Source of the DNA: Lysobacter niastensis
GTDB lineage: Bacteria > Pseudomonadota > Gammaproteobacteria > Xanthomonadales > Xanthomonadaceae
Assembly (NCBI RefSeq): GCF_015453285.1
Contig: NZ_JADLZT010000006.1
Coordinates: forward strand, 1 to 64,000
DNA: 64,000 nucleotides
Reading direction: 5' to 3'
The notes beneath the pieces were generated by a model. It made no database searches and was not told where the DNA came from. It saw only the letters and a program-made list of their open reading frames with translations. The stretch's first letter is position 1; the number at the start of each line of letters is the position of its first letter. Made by a program: the position numbers and the translations under genes. Positions 17,666 to 26,718 of this stretch are shown here, in pieces.

Positions 17666-18040
17666 TCAGCTGGATTTCGATTTCGACCCGAGTTCGACCA
17701 CCGGAGAGAAGCCGCCGTAGATCAGGCGCATGCCATCGAATGGCATCGGGTTCACTTCGGGCTTCATGCGCGGGTCGTCCATGACCTTCTTCATTCCGGC
17801 ATCGCGAGTCGGCTTGTCGGGCCATTCGATCCAGGAGAACACCACGGCTTCGTCGTCCTTGGCCTTCACGGCGCGGCGGAAGTCGGTCTGCTTTCCGTCC
17901 GGTACATCGTCGCCCCAGCATTCGAGGACGCGGGTGGCGCCGTATTCCATGAAGACCGAGTCGCCCTGCCGGGCGTGATCGATGAACTTCTGCTTGTTGG
18001 CGGTGGGGACGGCCAGTACGAATCCGTCGACGTAAGACAT
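17666..18040 (-). CDS. DUF1428 family protein
   Basis: A 124-residue cytoplasmic protein of the DUF1428 family (dimeric ferredoxin-like alpha/beta barrel fold). Typical segments are YVDGFVLAVPTANKQKF, LECWGDDVPDGKQTDF, VVFSWIEWPDKPTRD and MPFDGMRLIYGGF. The function is not known. CAGGAGG lies before the ATG at 18040, overlapping the end of an inverted repeat that could affect expression. Confidence 0.88.
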   Translation of the reverse strand: MSYVDGFVLAVPTANKQKFIDHARQGDSVFMEYGATRVLECWGDDVPDGKQTDFRRAVKAKDDEAVVFSWIEWPDKPTRDAGMKKVMDDPRMKPEVNPMPFDGMRLIYGGFSPVVELGSKSKSS

Positions 18041-18050
18041 GGTGGAGCCT

Positions 18051-18076
18051 CCTGTTCGAGTGCACGGTCGAACAGG
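18051..18076. promoter_or_regulatory. Inverted repeat overlapping the DUF1428 ribosome-binding site
   Basis: Arms CCTGTTCGA and TCGAACAGG (9 bp, perfect) with an 8-nt spacer, placed just before the DUF1428 start so that one arm runs into the AGGAGG. It could be an operator or an RNA hairpin that hides the ribosome-binding site. Confidence 0.45.
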
Positions 18077-18170
18077 CAAGGTGACCCGGCCCGGGTTAAG
18101 GGCAGGTCACCGGATGGGAAAAAACGGGTCGCCGGCCTGTGTGGCAGCTAAACGATGGGCGCGCGCATCG

Positions 18171-19313
18171 TCATGCCGGCGGCTGCATCGCCTCCAGCAC
18201 TTTGGTGATGGTGCCCGGCAGGTCCTGCGTCCAGCGCAACACGACGACGAGGTCGTGCTCGCGGTCGATGTAGATGTAGTGGCCGCCAAAGCCTGCGGCC
18301 CAGAACGCCGACTCGGGCGCGGCGGGGATTGCCTTGCGACCGGTGTTGAGCCACCACAGGTAGCCGTAGTCGGACTTCACCGGCGAGGGACGCGTGGCCT
18401 GCGCGATCCATTCCTTCGACAGCAGGCGCTTGCCGCCCCAGTCGCCGTTGCGCAGCATCAGCAGGCCGAAGCGTGCGTGGTCTGCGGCGCTGATGAACAT
18501 GCCGCCGCCGAAGTGGCCGCCTCCCGACACCGACTGCATGCTCAGGCCATCGACCGTCGTCCACGAGTTGTCGTAGCCGTGCCAGCGCCACGTCGCCGAG
18601 GCGCCGATCGGGTCCATGATGCGTTCCCTCAGCACGACCGGCAGCGGGTCGCGCAGCACCTGCAACAGACTGAAGGCCAGCAGGTTCACGCGCACGTCGT
18701 TGTACTTGTAGTGCGTGCCGGGCGTGTGCAGTTCGCGCTTCGACGGGTCGTCGCCTTCCGGGCGATCGGCCCAGTCGTGCACGTCCCAGAGCGTGCCGCT
18801 CCAGTCGGACGTCTGCTGCAGCAGATGGGTCCAGGTGATCGGGCCGTTGTGCTCGCCCTCGTACCACGGGCCGGGGACGTACGACGCGACGCGGTCGTCG
18901 ACGGCGTGGATGCGGCCTTCCGCGATGGCCAGCCCGGCGACGGTGGACAGGTAGCTCTTGGCGACGCTGAAGGTCATGTCGGGGCGGTCGACGTCGCCCC
19001 ATTCGGCGACGATGCGGCCGCCGCGCACGACCAGGCCGCTGGCCTGCGCGCGCGGGTACACCGGTCCGAGGATGCGGTAGCCGGGCTCGCGTTCGCGGTA
19101 GTAGTCGAGCAGCACCTGGCGCATGTCCGAGGGTTCGACTTCGGCCTTGCTCTTCGCGTACTCGACGGCGGCGGCGAGCTTGCCTGCATCGAATCCCGCC
19201 TTCGCCGGCGCCTGCCGCGCCCAATCGTGCCGCGGCGGGACGTAATCGGCGGCCCAGGCGGGCGAGCCGAGCAGCAGTGCCGTGCACATGAAAGCGTGGA
19301 TCAGGCGGAGCAT
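18171..19313 (-). CDS. Exported serine hydrolase (beta-lactamase/esterase fold)
   Basis: A 380-residue serine hydrolase of the class C beta-lactamase-like group, which includes EstB-type esterases and D-aminopeptidases. It has a signal peptide (residues 1-21, SPAWA-A). The nucleophile motif SxxK is S116-V-A-K119, and KYNDVRVN (203-210) supplies the likely tyrosine base, Y204. The third motif is not obvious. It is periplasmic and the substrate is unknown. It is divergent from the sulfatase gene. Confidence 0.88.
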   Translation of the reverse strand: MLRLIHAFMCTALLLGSPAWAADYVPPRHDWARQAPAKAGFDAGKLAAAVEYAKSKAEVEPSDMRQVLLDYYREREPGYRILGPVYPRAQASGLVVRGGRIVAEWGDVDRPDMTFSVAKSYLSTVAGLAIAEGRIHAVDDRVASYVPGPWYEGEHNGPITWTHLLQQTSDWSGTLWDVHDWADRPEGDDPSKRELHTPGTHYKYNDVRVNLLAFSLLQVLRDPLPVVLRERIMDPIGASATWRWHGYDNSWTTVDGLSMQSVSGGGHFGGGMFISAADHARFGLLMLRNGDWGGKRLLSKEWIAQATRPSPVKSDYGYLWWLNTGRKAIPAAPESAFWAAGFGGHYIYIDREHDLVVVLRWTQDLPGTITKVLEAMQPPA

Positions 19314-19444
19314 CGGACTGTCTCGGTGGTGGCGGCTAGCGCGCAGCATAGCGGCTGGTGACGTACCGTTGGCCGGGCGATGAGTACCCGGCCGTTGTAG
19401 CGGTAATGCGGCGTGTCCGTTGCGGGCATCAGCGGGGGAAGGCG

Positions 19445-21109
19445 ATGAGCGATGCACAAGGGGTAGGGCCGTACAACATCCTGTTCCTGCTGACAGACCA
19501 GGAACGGTTCTTCCGGCCCGGCGAACTGCCCGATGACTTGAGCCTGCCTGCGCACGAGCGCCTGGCGAGACACGGAACCACCTTCACCAATCACCGCATC
19601 AATTCCTGCGTGTGCACGCCGTCGCGATCGGTGCTGTACACGGGCCAGCACATCCAGCACACGCGGATGTTCGACAACACCAACTTTCCATGGATCACCA
19701 GCTTGTCCCCCGACATCCGCACTGTCGGCGACATGCTGCGCGAGGCCGGGTACTACACCGCCTACAAGGGCAAGTGGCATCTCACGAAGGAGTTCGAGAC
19801 CGTCAACAAGCTCGCTGCGCCGACGAAGATCTTTACGCAGGAGATGGAGGCTTATGGCTTCTCGGACTATTTCGGTGTTGGCGACATCATCGCGCACACG
19901 CAGGGCGGCTATCTCCACGACAGCATCATCGCCGCGATGGGCGGTAGCTGGCTGCGTGGCAAAGGACGCGAGTTGGCCGGCGAAGGCAAGCCCTGGTTCC
20001 TGGCGGTCAACCTGGTCAACCCGCATGACGTGATGTTCTACGACACCGATGCGCCCGGCACTCCGGTGCAAACGCGGCGAGGCCTGGCCCATGTCGCACG
20101 TGACCCGGTGGACCCGCTTTACGCTCGGCAATGGAGCTTCGATCTGCCGCGCAGCCACGCACAAGCCCTGGATGCACCGGGGCGGCCGCCTGCCCACCGC
20201 GATTTCCTGCGTTCGCACGATGCACTGGTCGGGGCCATCCCCAACGAAGAAGCCCGCTGGCGCCGGCGCCACAACTACTACCTCAATTGCCTGCGCGACG
20301 TCGATCGCAACATCGCCACGGTGCTGGATGAACTGGATGCGTCGGGGCTCACCGACAGGACGATCATCGTGCTCACGGCCGACCACGGCGACATGGATGG
20401 CGCGCACCAGCTGCATGCCAAGGGAGCGGTGTCTTATCGGGAGCAGAACCATGTGCCGCTTATCGTGGTCCATCCGGCGCACCCCGGTGGCAAGCAGTGC
20501 CGCGCCGTCACCTCGCACCTGGACATCGCGCCCACGCTGGTCGCGATGACGGGCGCGCCATCGCAGACGCAGGCGGCCATCAGCCGAGGATTACCGGGAA
20601 AGGACCTGAGCGGACTGCTGGCGGCACCCGAAGGCGCGGGCCTGGATGCCGTGCGCGATGGCTCGCTGTTCAACTACAACATGTTCGCCTATCTCGACGG
20701 GGACTTCCTGCACCAGGCCATCGACTACATGCAGGAGAAGGGCAGCAAACCCGCCGATATCAAGGCGGCAGGCATCGTCCCGGACATGATGAAGCGCGGC
20801 GCGGTTCGCTCGGTCTTCGACGGTCGCTACGTGTTCTCGCGCTACTTCTCGCCCAAGCAGCACAACCGGCCCGACTCGCTGGAGGCGCTGTACCGCTTCA
20901 ACGACGTCGAGCTGTATGACCACGAGTCCGACCCGCTGGAGATGGACAACCTCGCCGCGAACGGCAATGCACATCGAGATCTCGTCCTGGCGATGAACGA
21001 GAAGCTCAACCACCTCATCGACACCGAAGTCGGCGACGACCGTGGACAGATGCTGCCGGGTGGAATCGAAGCGGGGTGGGACGTGACGCCAGAGACGATG
21101 GCGCCATGA
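19445..21109 (+). CDS. Type I sulfatase
   Basis: A 554-residue alkaline-phosphatase-superfamily sulfatase. The active-site motif CxPSR is present as C57-T-P-S-R61, where the Cys is converted to formylglycine by an anaerobic or FGE-type maturase; none is visible in this window. Metal-site segments are ILFLLTDQERF at the N-terminus and LTADHGDMDGAH in the middle. I see no signal peptide with the 19445 start, which has GGGGGAAGG upstream. It hydrolyses sulfate esters; the substrate is unknown. Confidence 0.9.
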   Translation: MSDAQGVGPYNILFLLTDQERFFRPGELPDDLSLPAHERLARHGTTFTNHRINSCVCTPSRSVLYTGQHIQHTRMFDNTNFPWITSLSPDIRTVGDMLREAGYYTAYKGKWHLTKEFETVNKLAAPTKIFTQEMEAYGFSDYFGVGDIIAHTQGGYLHDSIIAAMGGSWLRGKGRELAGEGKPWFLAVNLVNPHDVMFYDTDAPGTPVQTRRGLAHVARDPVDPLYARQWSFDLPRSHAQALDAPGRPPAHRDFLRSHDALVGAIPNEEARWRRRHNYYLNCLRDVDRNIATVLDELDASGLTDRTIIVLTADHGDMDGAHQLHAKGAVSYREQNHVPLIVVHPAHPGGKQCRAVTSHLDIAPTLVAMTGAPSQTQAAISRGLPGKDLSGLLAAPEGAGLDAVRDGSLFNYNMFAYLDGDFLHQAIDYMQEKGSKPADIKAAGIVPDMMKRGAVRSVFDGRYVFSRYFSPKQHNRPDSLEALYRFNDVELYDHESDPLEMDNLAANGNAHRDLVLAMNEKLNHLIDTEVGDDRGQMLPGGIEAGWDVTPETMAP

Positions 21110-21193
21110 TCGCGACGCCGTGGCGGCTTGGCACAGCGGGACAGGAAAGGCGCCGAGCGGTAGCGTGACGGGAATGATCATCCCGAGGGACGC

Positions 21194-21679
21194 ATGCTGA
21201 TCCGCGACGCGCATGCCGGCGAGGTCGATCAGCTGGCCCGGCTCTGGTACGACGGCTGGCAGGACGCGCACGCGCGCATCCTGCCGGAGGAGCTGGTACG
21301 CGTTCGTACATACGAGAGCTTCCGGGAGCGCCTGCTGGCCGGACTGGATGACGTGAGCGTGGCGGTGGTGGACGGCGAAGCAGCGGGCTTCTGCATGATC
21401 CACGGCGACGAGCTCTATCAGCTCTTCGTCGGTGCGAAGGCGCGCGGTTCCGGTGTGGCCGCTGCGCTGGTCACCGACGCGGAATCGCGGCTGGCGGCAA
21501 CGGGTGTCGAACTGGCCTGGCTGGCCTGCGCGATCGGCAACGAGCGGGCTGCGCGCTTCTACGAGAAATGCGGATGGCGTCGCACCGACGCGATGGTCAA
21601 TCCGCTGGAAATGCCCGGCGGCATATTGCGTCTGGAAGTCTGGCGTTACGAAAAGCGGGTCGGCCTGGCCGCGTGTTGA
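21194..21679 (+). CDS. GNAT-family N-acetyltransferase
   Basis: A 161-residue GNAT protein. The acetyl-CoA loop region is LFVGAKARGSGVAAALV (motif A), and the C-terminal NERAARFYEKCGWRRT is the typical motif B. The acceptor is unknown. GGACGC precedes the ATG. It follows the sulfatase by 84 nt on the same strand and converges on the Nudix gene. Confidence 0.9.
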   Translation: MLIRDAHAGEVDQLARLWYDGWQDAHARILPEELVRVRTYESFRERLLAGLDDVSVAVVDGEAAGFCMIHGDELYQLFVGAKARGSGVAAALVTDAESRLAATGVELAWLACAIGNERAARFYEKCGWRRTDAMVNPLEMPGGILRLEVWRYEKRVGLAAC

Positions 21680-21691
21680 TCGAAGACACGG

Positions 21692-22168
21692 TCAGCCCCG
21701 CTTCGGTGCAGTCTCCAGCAGGTTCAGTAACGCATCGATCAGTGGTTCCTGCCCGGGCAGGATGCGACGCCGGGCCTCGGCGATGCCGAACCATGCGGCG
21801 CGGTCGATCTCCGCGAACTCGGCCATGCGGCCGCTGCGCGGTGGCCATTCGGCGCTGAAGGTGTTGCTGCGCAGCGTGGCGGGATCGAAGTCGCCCTCCA
21901 TGACGTAAGCCTCGACCCACTTGCCGCTGCGCTGCCGGACGCGGGCGAGCGGCTGCAGGTCGCCGTTGGCCGCACTGCCGAGTTCCTCCTCGAACTCGCG
22001 GCGCGCCGCGGCTTCACTGGTTTCGCCTTCGTCGACGAGGCCTTTCGGGATCGTCCATGCGCCTGTGTCGCGGTTGCGCCAATACGGCCCGCCCGGATGG
22101 GCGAGCAGCACCTCCAGCGCGCCATCGCGATGGCGGTGCAGCAGGATGCCGGCACTGATCAGGGGCAC
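21692..22168 (-). CDS. Nudix hydrolase
   Basis: A 158-residue Nudix protein with a complete box from G of GLVDEGE to REFEEELG (about residues 43-65), the Mg-binding site that cleaves nucleoside diphosphates linked to another group. The start is SAGILLHRHRDG and the pre-box is WTIPKGLVDEG. The substrate may be NTP, diadenosine polyphosphate or another. It lies 13 nt downstream of the YciI-like gene in the same direction, so they probably form an operon. Confidence 0.93.
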   Translation of the reverse strand: MPLISAGILLHRHRDGALEVLLAHPGGPYWRNRDTGAWTIPKGLVDEGETSEAAARREFEEELGSAANGDLQPLARVRQRSGKWVEAYVMEGDFDPATLRSNTFSAEWPPRSGRMAEFAEIDRAAWFGIAEARRRILPGQEPLIDALLNLLETAPKRG

Positions 22169-22181
22169 GGCGCCACGCCGC

Positions 22182-22532
22182 TCACATCCCGGGCAGCGGC
22201 AGGCATTCCATCACCTCGACGCCGTCGCCGGGGAACAGCGTGAAGTGCGGGTGGTTCTCGAACAGCTTCGCCGCGGCTTCATGCGTTTCTGCGCGGACGA
22301 TGGTGTAGGCGGCCATGTGGTTGCGGATATCGCCGATGCCATCGGTCGCAATGCGCTTGGTCTTGCCGAGCGGCGCACCGTGGTCGACGATCGCCTCCTG
22401 ATTGTTCTGGACCCAGGCCATCCAGGCCTCTTTACCGGCTTTCTCGCGCGCTTCGCGCTGGGCTGCGTCCAGCGCTTTCCACGCGTCCATGCCGGACGGC
22501 GAACCGGTGAAGATGGCGAGGAAGTTCTTCAT
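22182..22532 (-). CDS. YciI-like small protein
   Basis: A 116-residue protein with a dimeric alpha/beta-barrel look, related to YciI proteins: MKNFLAIFTGSP at the start and VEVMECLPLPGM at the end. Unlike the two DGPF genes in this window it lacks the DGPF tetrapeptide, having DHGAPLGKTKR at the equivalent place. CAGGAG precedes the ATG at 22532. It is probably co-transcribed with the downstream Nudix gene. The function is unknown. Confidence 0.75.
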   Translation of the reverse strand: MKNFLAIFTGSPSGMDAWKALDAAQREAREKAGKEAWMAWVQNNQEAIVDHGAPLGKTKRIATDGIGDIRNHMAAYTIVRAETHEAAAKLFENHPHFTLFPGDGVEVMECLPLPGM

Positions 22533-22600
22533 GGCGCGCTCCTGGCAGCGGAGCGCCGATGCTATCGGGCTGCGCGTGAGCGCGATGCGCAAGGCCCGCG

Positions 22601-23644
22601 TCAGCCTGCCTGGCTGGCCGTGAGCAGGCGGCGCTGGCGTTTGGCGGCGTACATCGCGGCATCGGCGCTCGCGAGCAGTCCCACGGGATCGGACTGGCTG
22701 TCGCCCGCGGCAACCACGCCGATGCTGGGACCGCCGTACTCGATCATGATGTCGCCCAGTTCGAACAGGCCACGCGTGCATTGCGCCAGCCTGTCGTGCA
22801 GGGCTTCGATGGCGTGCGGCACGTCGTGGTGTGGCACCAGGCCGAGCACGGCGAACTCGTCGCCGCCGAGGCGGGCGGCGAAATCCTCGGTGCGCAGCGT
22901 GCTCGACAGCGCACGGCCGATGGCGGCGAGGAAGCGGTCGCCCGCGTCGTGGCCATGGCGGTCGTTGATGGCCTTGAAGCCGTCCAGATCTATGAAGGCC
23001 ACCAGCAGCGTCTCGTGCTGGCGCTGGCTGTGGGCGAGGCGCCGCGACATTTCGTGCATCAGGGCGCGCCGGTTGGGCAGGCCGGTGACGGCGTCGATCA
23101 GGGCGCTGGCGGCGAGGGCGGCGTTGGCGGCCTGCAACTGGCCGAGCAGCCGCTCGCGTTCCAACTGCTGGCCGATCAGCCGCGAAAACATGCGCAGTGC
23201 GCGCTCGGCATCGTCGGTCAACGGCATGCGCTCGGCACTGGCGGCGCACAACGTGCCGTACAGGCTGCCATCCTCCATCCGCACCGGCGTGCTGACGTAG
23301 GTCTGGATGCCAAGAGCGCGGGCGGCTTCGGAATCGCCCCAGCAGTCCGCGACGTCGTCGGTGTACGGGCGCTGCTCGTCGAGTGCACGCTTGCACAGCG
23401 TGTCGTTCCACGGCACGACCAGCTGCTCGGGGATCCGCAGCTGGCGCGAGTTGCGGGCAAAGAGCACGTTCTGCACGCCGGCCTGTTCGTCGATCGACGT
23501 CAGGTAGGTGGACTCCATGCCGGTGAAGGCTTCAAGCACTTCCAGCAGCGGCCGCACCAGCTCCTCCAGCGTGCGCGCCGAGGCCACGGAGTCGGCGAAC
23601 AGGGCGAACGGCATGGGAGCGGGCGGGGTGGGTAGTGGGTCCAT
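22601..23644 (-). CDS. GAF-GGDEF diguanylate cyclase
   Basis: A 347-residue soluble protein. A GAF domain (about 15-165, with SRQLRIPEQL and STPVRMEDGSLYGTLC) precedes a GGDEF domain (about 180-340). The active-site loop GGDEF is intact at 260-264, with DAVTGLPNRR at the domain start and FIDLDGFKAINDRHGHDAGD as the metal/GTP site. It should make cyclic di-GMP in response to a small ligand or redox cue. The start codon lacks a clear ribosome-binding site; residue 11 is an alternative. Confidence 0.92.
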   Translation of the reverse strand: MDPLPTPPAPMPFALFADSVASARTLEELVRPLLEVLEAFTGMESTYLTSIDEQAGVQNVLFARNSRQLRIPEQLVVPWNDTLCKRALDEQRPYTDDVADCWGDSEAARALGIQTYVSTPVRMEDGSLYGTLCAASAERMPLTDDAERALRMFSRLIGQQLERERLLGQLQAANAALAASALIDAVTGLPNRRALMHEMSRRLAHSQRQHETLLVAFIDLDGFKAINDRHGHDAGDRFLAAIGRALSSTLRTEDFAARLGGDEFAVLGLVPHHDVPHAIEALHDRLAQCTRGLFELGDIMIEYGGPSIGVVAAGDSQSDPVGLLASADAAMYAAKRQRRLLTASQAG

Positions 23645-23764
23645 ATCCGCATCTTATCGGCAGGGAGCGTCGCAGATTCAGTCCCTTCCCACGATGCAGC
23701 GATGAACGGTGCGGGGACGCGGGGCGGCGCGTAACATGCGATTTCCCCACGCAGTCCGCAAGCC

Positions 23765-24130
23765 ATGGAAGACCTGGAACGAAAAGACGGATACGCGCTA
23801 TTCCGGCCCGTTGGCGCCTACACCTTCCCGCAGGCCGTGCAGGCGGTCGCGGATGCCATCGCGCAGGTGCGCGACGAGGGCATAGGCAAGCTCCTGGCCG
23901 TGGGCACCGCGATCCATGGGTTCGATCCGCCGTCCGTCGCCGAACGCCACCAGATGGTGCGTGAATGGGCGGATGTCTCGCAGGGGCGGGTGGCGGTGGC
24001 GCTGGTGATGCCGGCGGCGTTCCATGACCCCGAGAAATTCGGCGTGATGGCGGCGCGCAACTTCGGGCTGACCCTCGAGGTGTTCCTGTCCGAGGACGAT
24101 GCCATCGCCTGGCTGCAGGATCCGCACTAG
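23765..24130 (+). CDS. STAS/SpoIIAA-like protein
   Basis: A 121-residue protein with the alternating strand/helix pattern of STAS/SpoIIAA-like proteins (YALFRPVGAYTFPQAVQAVADAI, then KLLAVGTAIHGFDPPS, VAVALVMPAAFHDPEKFG and FLSEDDAIAWL). The C-terminal phrase is typical of that group. Its role is unknown; it may bind lipids or act as a small regulatory partner. It is divergent from the GAF-GGDEF gene and upstream of the methyltransferase gene. Confidence 0.6.
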   Translation: MEDLERKDGYALFRPVGAYTFPQAVQAVADAIAQVRDEGIGKLLAVGTAIHGFDPPSVAERHQMVREWADVSQGRVAVALVMPAAFHDPEKFGVMAARNFGLTLEVFLSEDDAIAWLQDPH

Positions 24131-24198
24131 GCCGTGCCCCATGCTTACGGGGATATGATGGCCCCTGGCGCTGGACCTCATTGCATGCGAGGTGGGAC

Positions 24199-25158
24199 AT
24201 GCCGCGTTATCGACACGCGCTGCCGCAACTGGGCACGCACCCCTTCCTGACCGACGGCGGCATCGAGACCACGCTGATCTTCCACGAAGGGCAGGAGCTG
24301 CCGTATTTCGCGGCCTTCGACCTGCTGCGCACCGAAGAGGGCACGGAGGTGCTGCGCAGATACTTCCGGACCTATGCCGACCTGGCACGATCGCTAGGCA
24401 CCGGCGTGGTTCTGGAGAGCGCCACCTGGCGGGCCAGCCCCGACTGGGGCGAGCGCATGGGTTACACGGCCGACGAGCTGGCGCAGGCTAACCGCCGAGC
24501 GATCCGCCTGCTGGAATCGATCCGTGACGATGCCGGCGCGGACACGCCCGTGGTGATCAGCGGCTGCGTCGGTCCGCGCGGAGACGGCTACATCCCCGAC
24601 CAGTCGATGACGGCGCAGCAGGCAGCGGATTATCACCGCGCGCAGATCGACGTGTTCGCCGGTACCGAAGCCGACATGGTCTGTGCGATCACGATGAACT
24701 ACGTCGAGGAAGCCGAAGGCGTGGCCCGCGCCGCGCGCGACGCCGCGATGCCGGTCGCGCTGTCGTTCACGGTGGAGACCGACGGCCGGCTGCCGACCGG
24801 CGACTCGCTGCGCTCAGCCATCGAGCGCGTCGACCAGTCCACGTCCGGGTATCCCGCCTACTACATGATCAACTGCGCGCATCCCACGCACTTCGCCGAC
24901 GTGCTCGAGAGCGGCGAAGGGTGGCTCGGCCGCATCCGTGGGTTGCGCACCAATGCCTCCTGCCTGAGTCATGCAGAACTCAACGAGGCCACCGAACTCG
25001 ACATGGGCAATCCGGAGGAACTGGCGCGCGAGCATGTCCACCTGAAGCGGCGGATGCCGGCGCTGACCGTACTCGGCGGCTGCTGCGGCACCGACGACCG
25101 TCACGTCGCGGCTATCGTGAAGGCGTGCCTGCCGCTGTTCGGGGCGCACCGGCACTGA
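24199..25158 (+). CDS. Homocysteine S-methyltransferase family protein
   Basis: A 319-residue zinc-dependent methyltransferase of the MmuM/BHMT family, which moves a methyl group from S-methylmethionine or a similar donor to homocysteine. Zinc cysteines are C226 (NCAHP) and C295-C296 (GGCCGTDD). The N-terminal TDGGIETTLIF and LESATWRAS are family segments. ATG at 24199 with GAGGTG upstream is chosen over an in-frame TTG at 24181. It converges on the first GH18-like gene. Confidence 0.9.
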   Translation: MPRYRHALPQLGTHPFLTDGGIETTLIFHEGQELPYFAAFDLLRTEEGTEVLRRYFRTYADLARSLGTGVVLESATWRASPDWGERMGYTADELAQANRRAIRLLESIRDDAGADTPVVISGCVGPRGDGYIPDQSMTAQQAADYHRAQIDVFAGTEADMVCAITMNYVEEAEGVARAARDAAMPVALSFTVETDGRLPTGDSLRSAIERVDQSTSGYPAYYMINCAHPTHFADVLESGEGWLGRIRGLRTNASCLSHAELNEATELDMGNPEELAREHVHLKRRMPALTVLGGCCGTDDRHVAAIVKACLPLFGAHRH

Positions 25159-25165
25159 AGCCCCA

Positions 25166-26233
25166 TCACTCCTGCCGCAGCGGCGGCATCGGGATCGGGA
25201 TGGCGTGGACGGTGGCGCCGGTGCCCACGCCGCCTTCGCAACCTCCGGGCGGCTGAGTGGAACGGCCGTGGGTGGTAGGCCGCTCGGCCGCCCAGAACAT
25301 GTAGCCCAGCAATCCCGGCGTGGTGCCGGCACCATTCGGTGCCGCGCTTTGCACGAAGGCGCCGGTGCTGCTCTGCAACGATGCGGCGAAGTGGTTGCAT
25401 TCCGGCCGTGGCCGGCGGTCGCCGGCCAGGTACAGCGCAGCCGTGAGCTTGGCCGGGGCCAGCGGTTCGACGGCGAGTCCGTGGCGCACGCCATCGATGT
25501 GCTCCTGCCAATGGGAGGTGGCGCTGCCCTGGCCGGGCTGCACGTCGGGGACGATCGCATTGGCGTAATCGAGCACGGGCCGGTCGGTGCGTAGCCAGTC
25601 GGCGGCAGCCTTTCGGCTGAGATCGACCAGCCAGCGGTTGCCGGCGGCGAGGTCGATAGTCAGGCGTGCCGCAGGACGGCGGCCGGAGGCGTCGTATGGC
25701 AGCGCCGAGCGATACGCACTGATGAAGTCCTGCAAGCCGGCGAGGTCGGGACTGCGGTCCTGCTCGTAGTCGATCTCGACACCCACGCCGAGCTGCATCG
25801 CCATCTGCGCCGCGGCCAGGCCAAGCAGGGTCGGGTCCCGTGCGAGTGCCGTGTCCCAGGCGCGCGTGTAGGTCACGCCACCGATGGACACCATCACGCG
25901 GATGCCGCGGTCGGTGAAGTACCGCACGATCTCCGGCGTCATACCACGCGGGATGCCGTTGAGCGTGGTCGCGTCGGTCGTGCGGTCGAGCAGCTTGAGC
26001 GGATGCACGAACGACAGCACCACCAGGTTGACCGATGGCCGGCCGTCGCCGCGATCGACCAGCCAGCGATTCATCGAATCGAACTCGGCGATGCTGCGGG
26101 CCTTGCCCCAGTTGCAGCCGTCGTTGGAGCAATGCCACACGCCATAGACCTGGATCTGCGCGGCCCCGGCAGAACCGGTGCGGAACAGTGCAAGCAGCGC
26201 GAGCAGCATCCCTGCCAGCATCGACCACCGCAT
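25166..26233 (-). CDS. Exported GH18-like protein, copy A
   Basis: A 355-residue exported protein with a signal peptide (residues 5-25). It looks like a TIM barrel of the GH18 type: VVLSFVHPLKLL, SIGG at 116-119, and VGVEIDYE (150-157) at the place of DxxDxDxE. The first Asp is Val and the middle one Glu, but the last D155 and E157 remain. MFWAAERPT matches the barrel-end tryptophan. Cysteines WHCSNDGCNW suggest disulfides. It is very similar to the next gene but one. Catalysis is uncertain. Confidence 0.75.
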   Translation of the reverse strand: MRWSMLAGMLLALLALFRTGSAGAAQIQVYGVWHCSNDGCNWGKARSIAEFDSMNRWLVDRGDGRPSVNLVVLSFVHPLKLLDRTTDATTLNGIPRGMTPEIVRYFTDRGIRVMVSIGGVTYTRAWDTALARDPTLLGLAAAQMAMQLGVGVEIDYEQDRSPDLAGLQDFISAYRSALPYDASGRRPAARLTIDLAAGNRWLVDLSRKAAADWLRTDRPVLDYANAIVPDVQPGQGSATSHWQEHIDGVRHGLAVEPLAPAKLTAALYLAGDRRPRPECNHFAASLQSSTGAFVQSAAPNGAGTTPGLLGYMFWAAERPTTHGRSTQPPGGCEGGVGTGATVHAIPIPMPPLRQE

Positions 26234-26320
26234 CGTGTGTTCCTCCAACCGCAGGGGGAAGTCGCCGCGCGGTGCGCGGTGTGTAATCCCCTGTGCCGGA
26301 GCCCCCAACGGGCCTGTCGG

Positions 26321-26560
26321 CTACATCCGCGTGAAGGCGGATTCGTCGGTGTTCCAGGTCACCAGCACTTCATTGCGCCGGCAGATGGGCAGGACCCGTT
26401 CGTCCAGCGAATCGAGCACGATCGTCCCTTCGCCGCTCGCGCAGCCGTAGAACTTCAGCCCCATGCTCCTGGATTCCGCGAAGCCGGCCATGGCGGCGGA
26501 CGCCATCGCCGATGCGAAGGAGAGGCTGAGGAGGAACGAGGCGACTCGAGGTGCGTGCAC
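26321..26560 (-). CDS. Small exported protein of unknown function
   Basis: A 79-residue protein between the two GH18-like paralogues. A GTG start at 26560 gives a signal-peptide-like N-terminus (hydrophobic 6-20, ASAAMAG). The mature part has two cysteines (YGCASGEG and PICRRNEV) that could form a disulfide. The ribosome-binding site is weak. No family is recognised. Its position suggests a link to the flanking secreted proteins, but this is inference. Confidence 0.5.
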   Translation of the reverse strand: MHAPRVASFLLSLSFASAMASAAMAGFAESRSMGLKFYGCASGEGTIVLDSLDERVLPICRRNEVLVTWNTDESAFTRM

Positions 26561-26718
26561 GGCTCACGCTCATGATGCAGTCATCAAAGTGTACGCGGGC
26601 GACGGCTTTGCCCGGCCTCACCCGCTCGGGTGGGAGCGGGCGCTGGTGCCGCGGTTTCTTGCCTGATATAGGATGAACGGCGCCCTGAAGGCGCCTTTCG
26701 CGTGTGTCAGCGGCTCGC

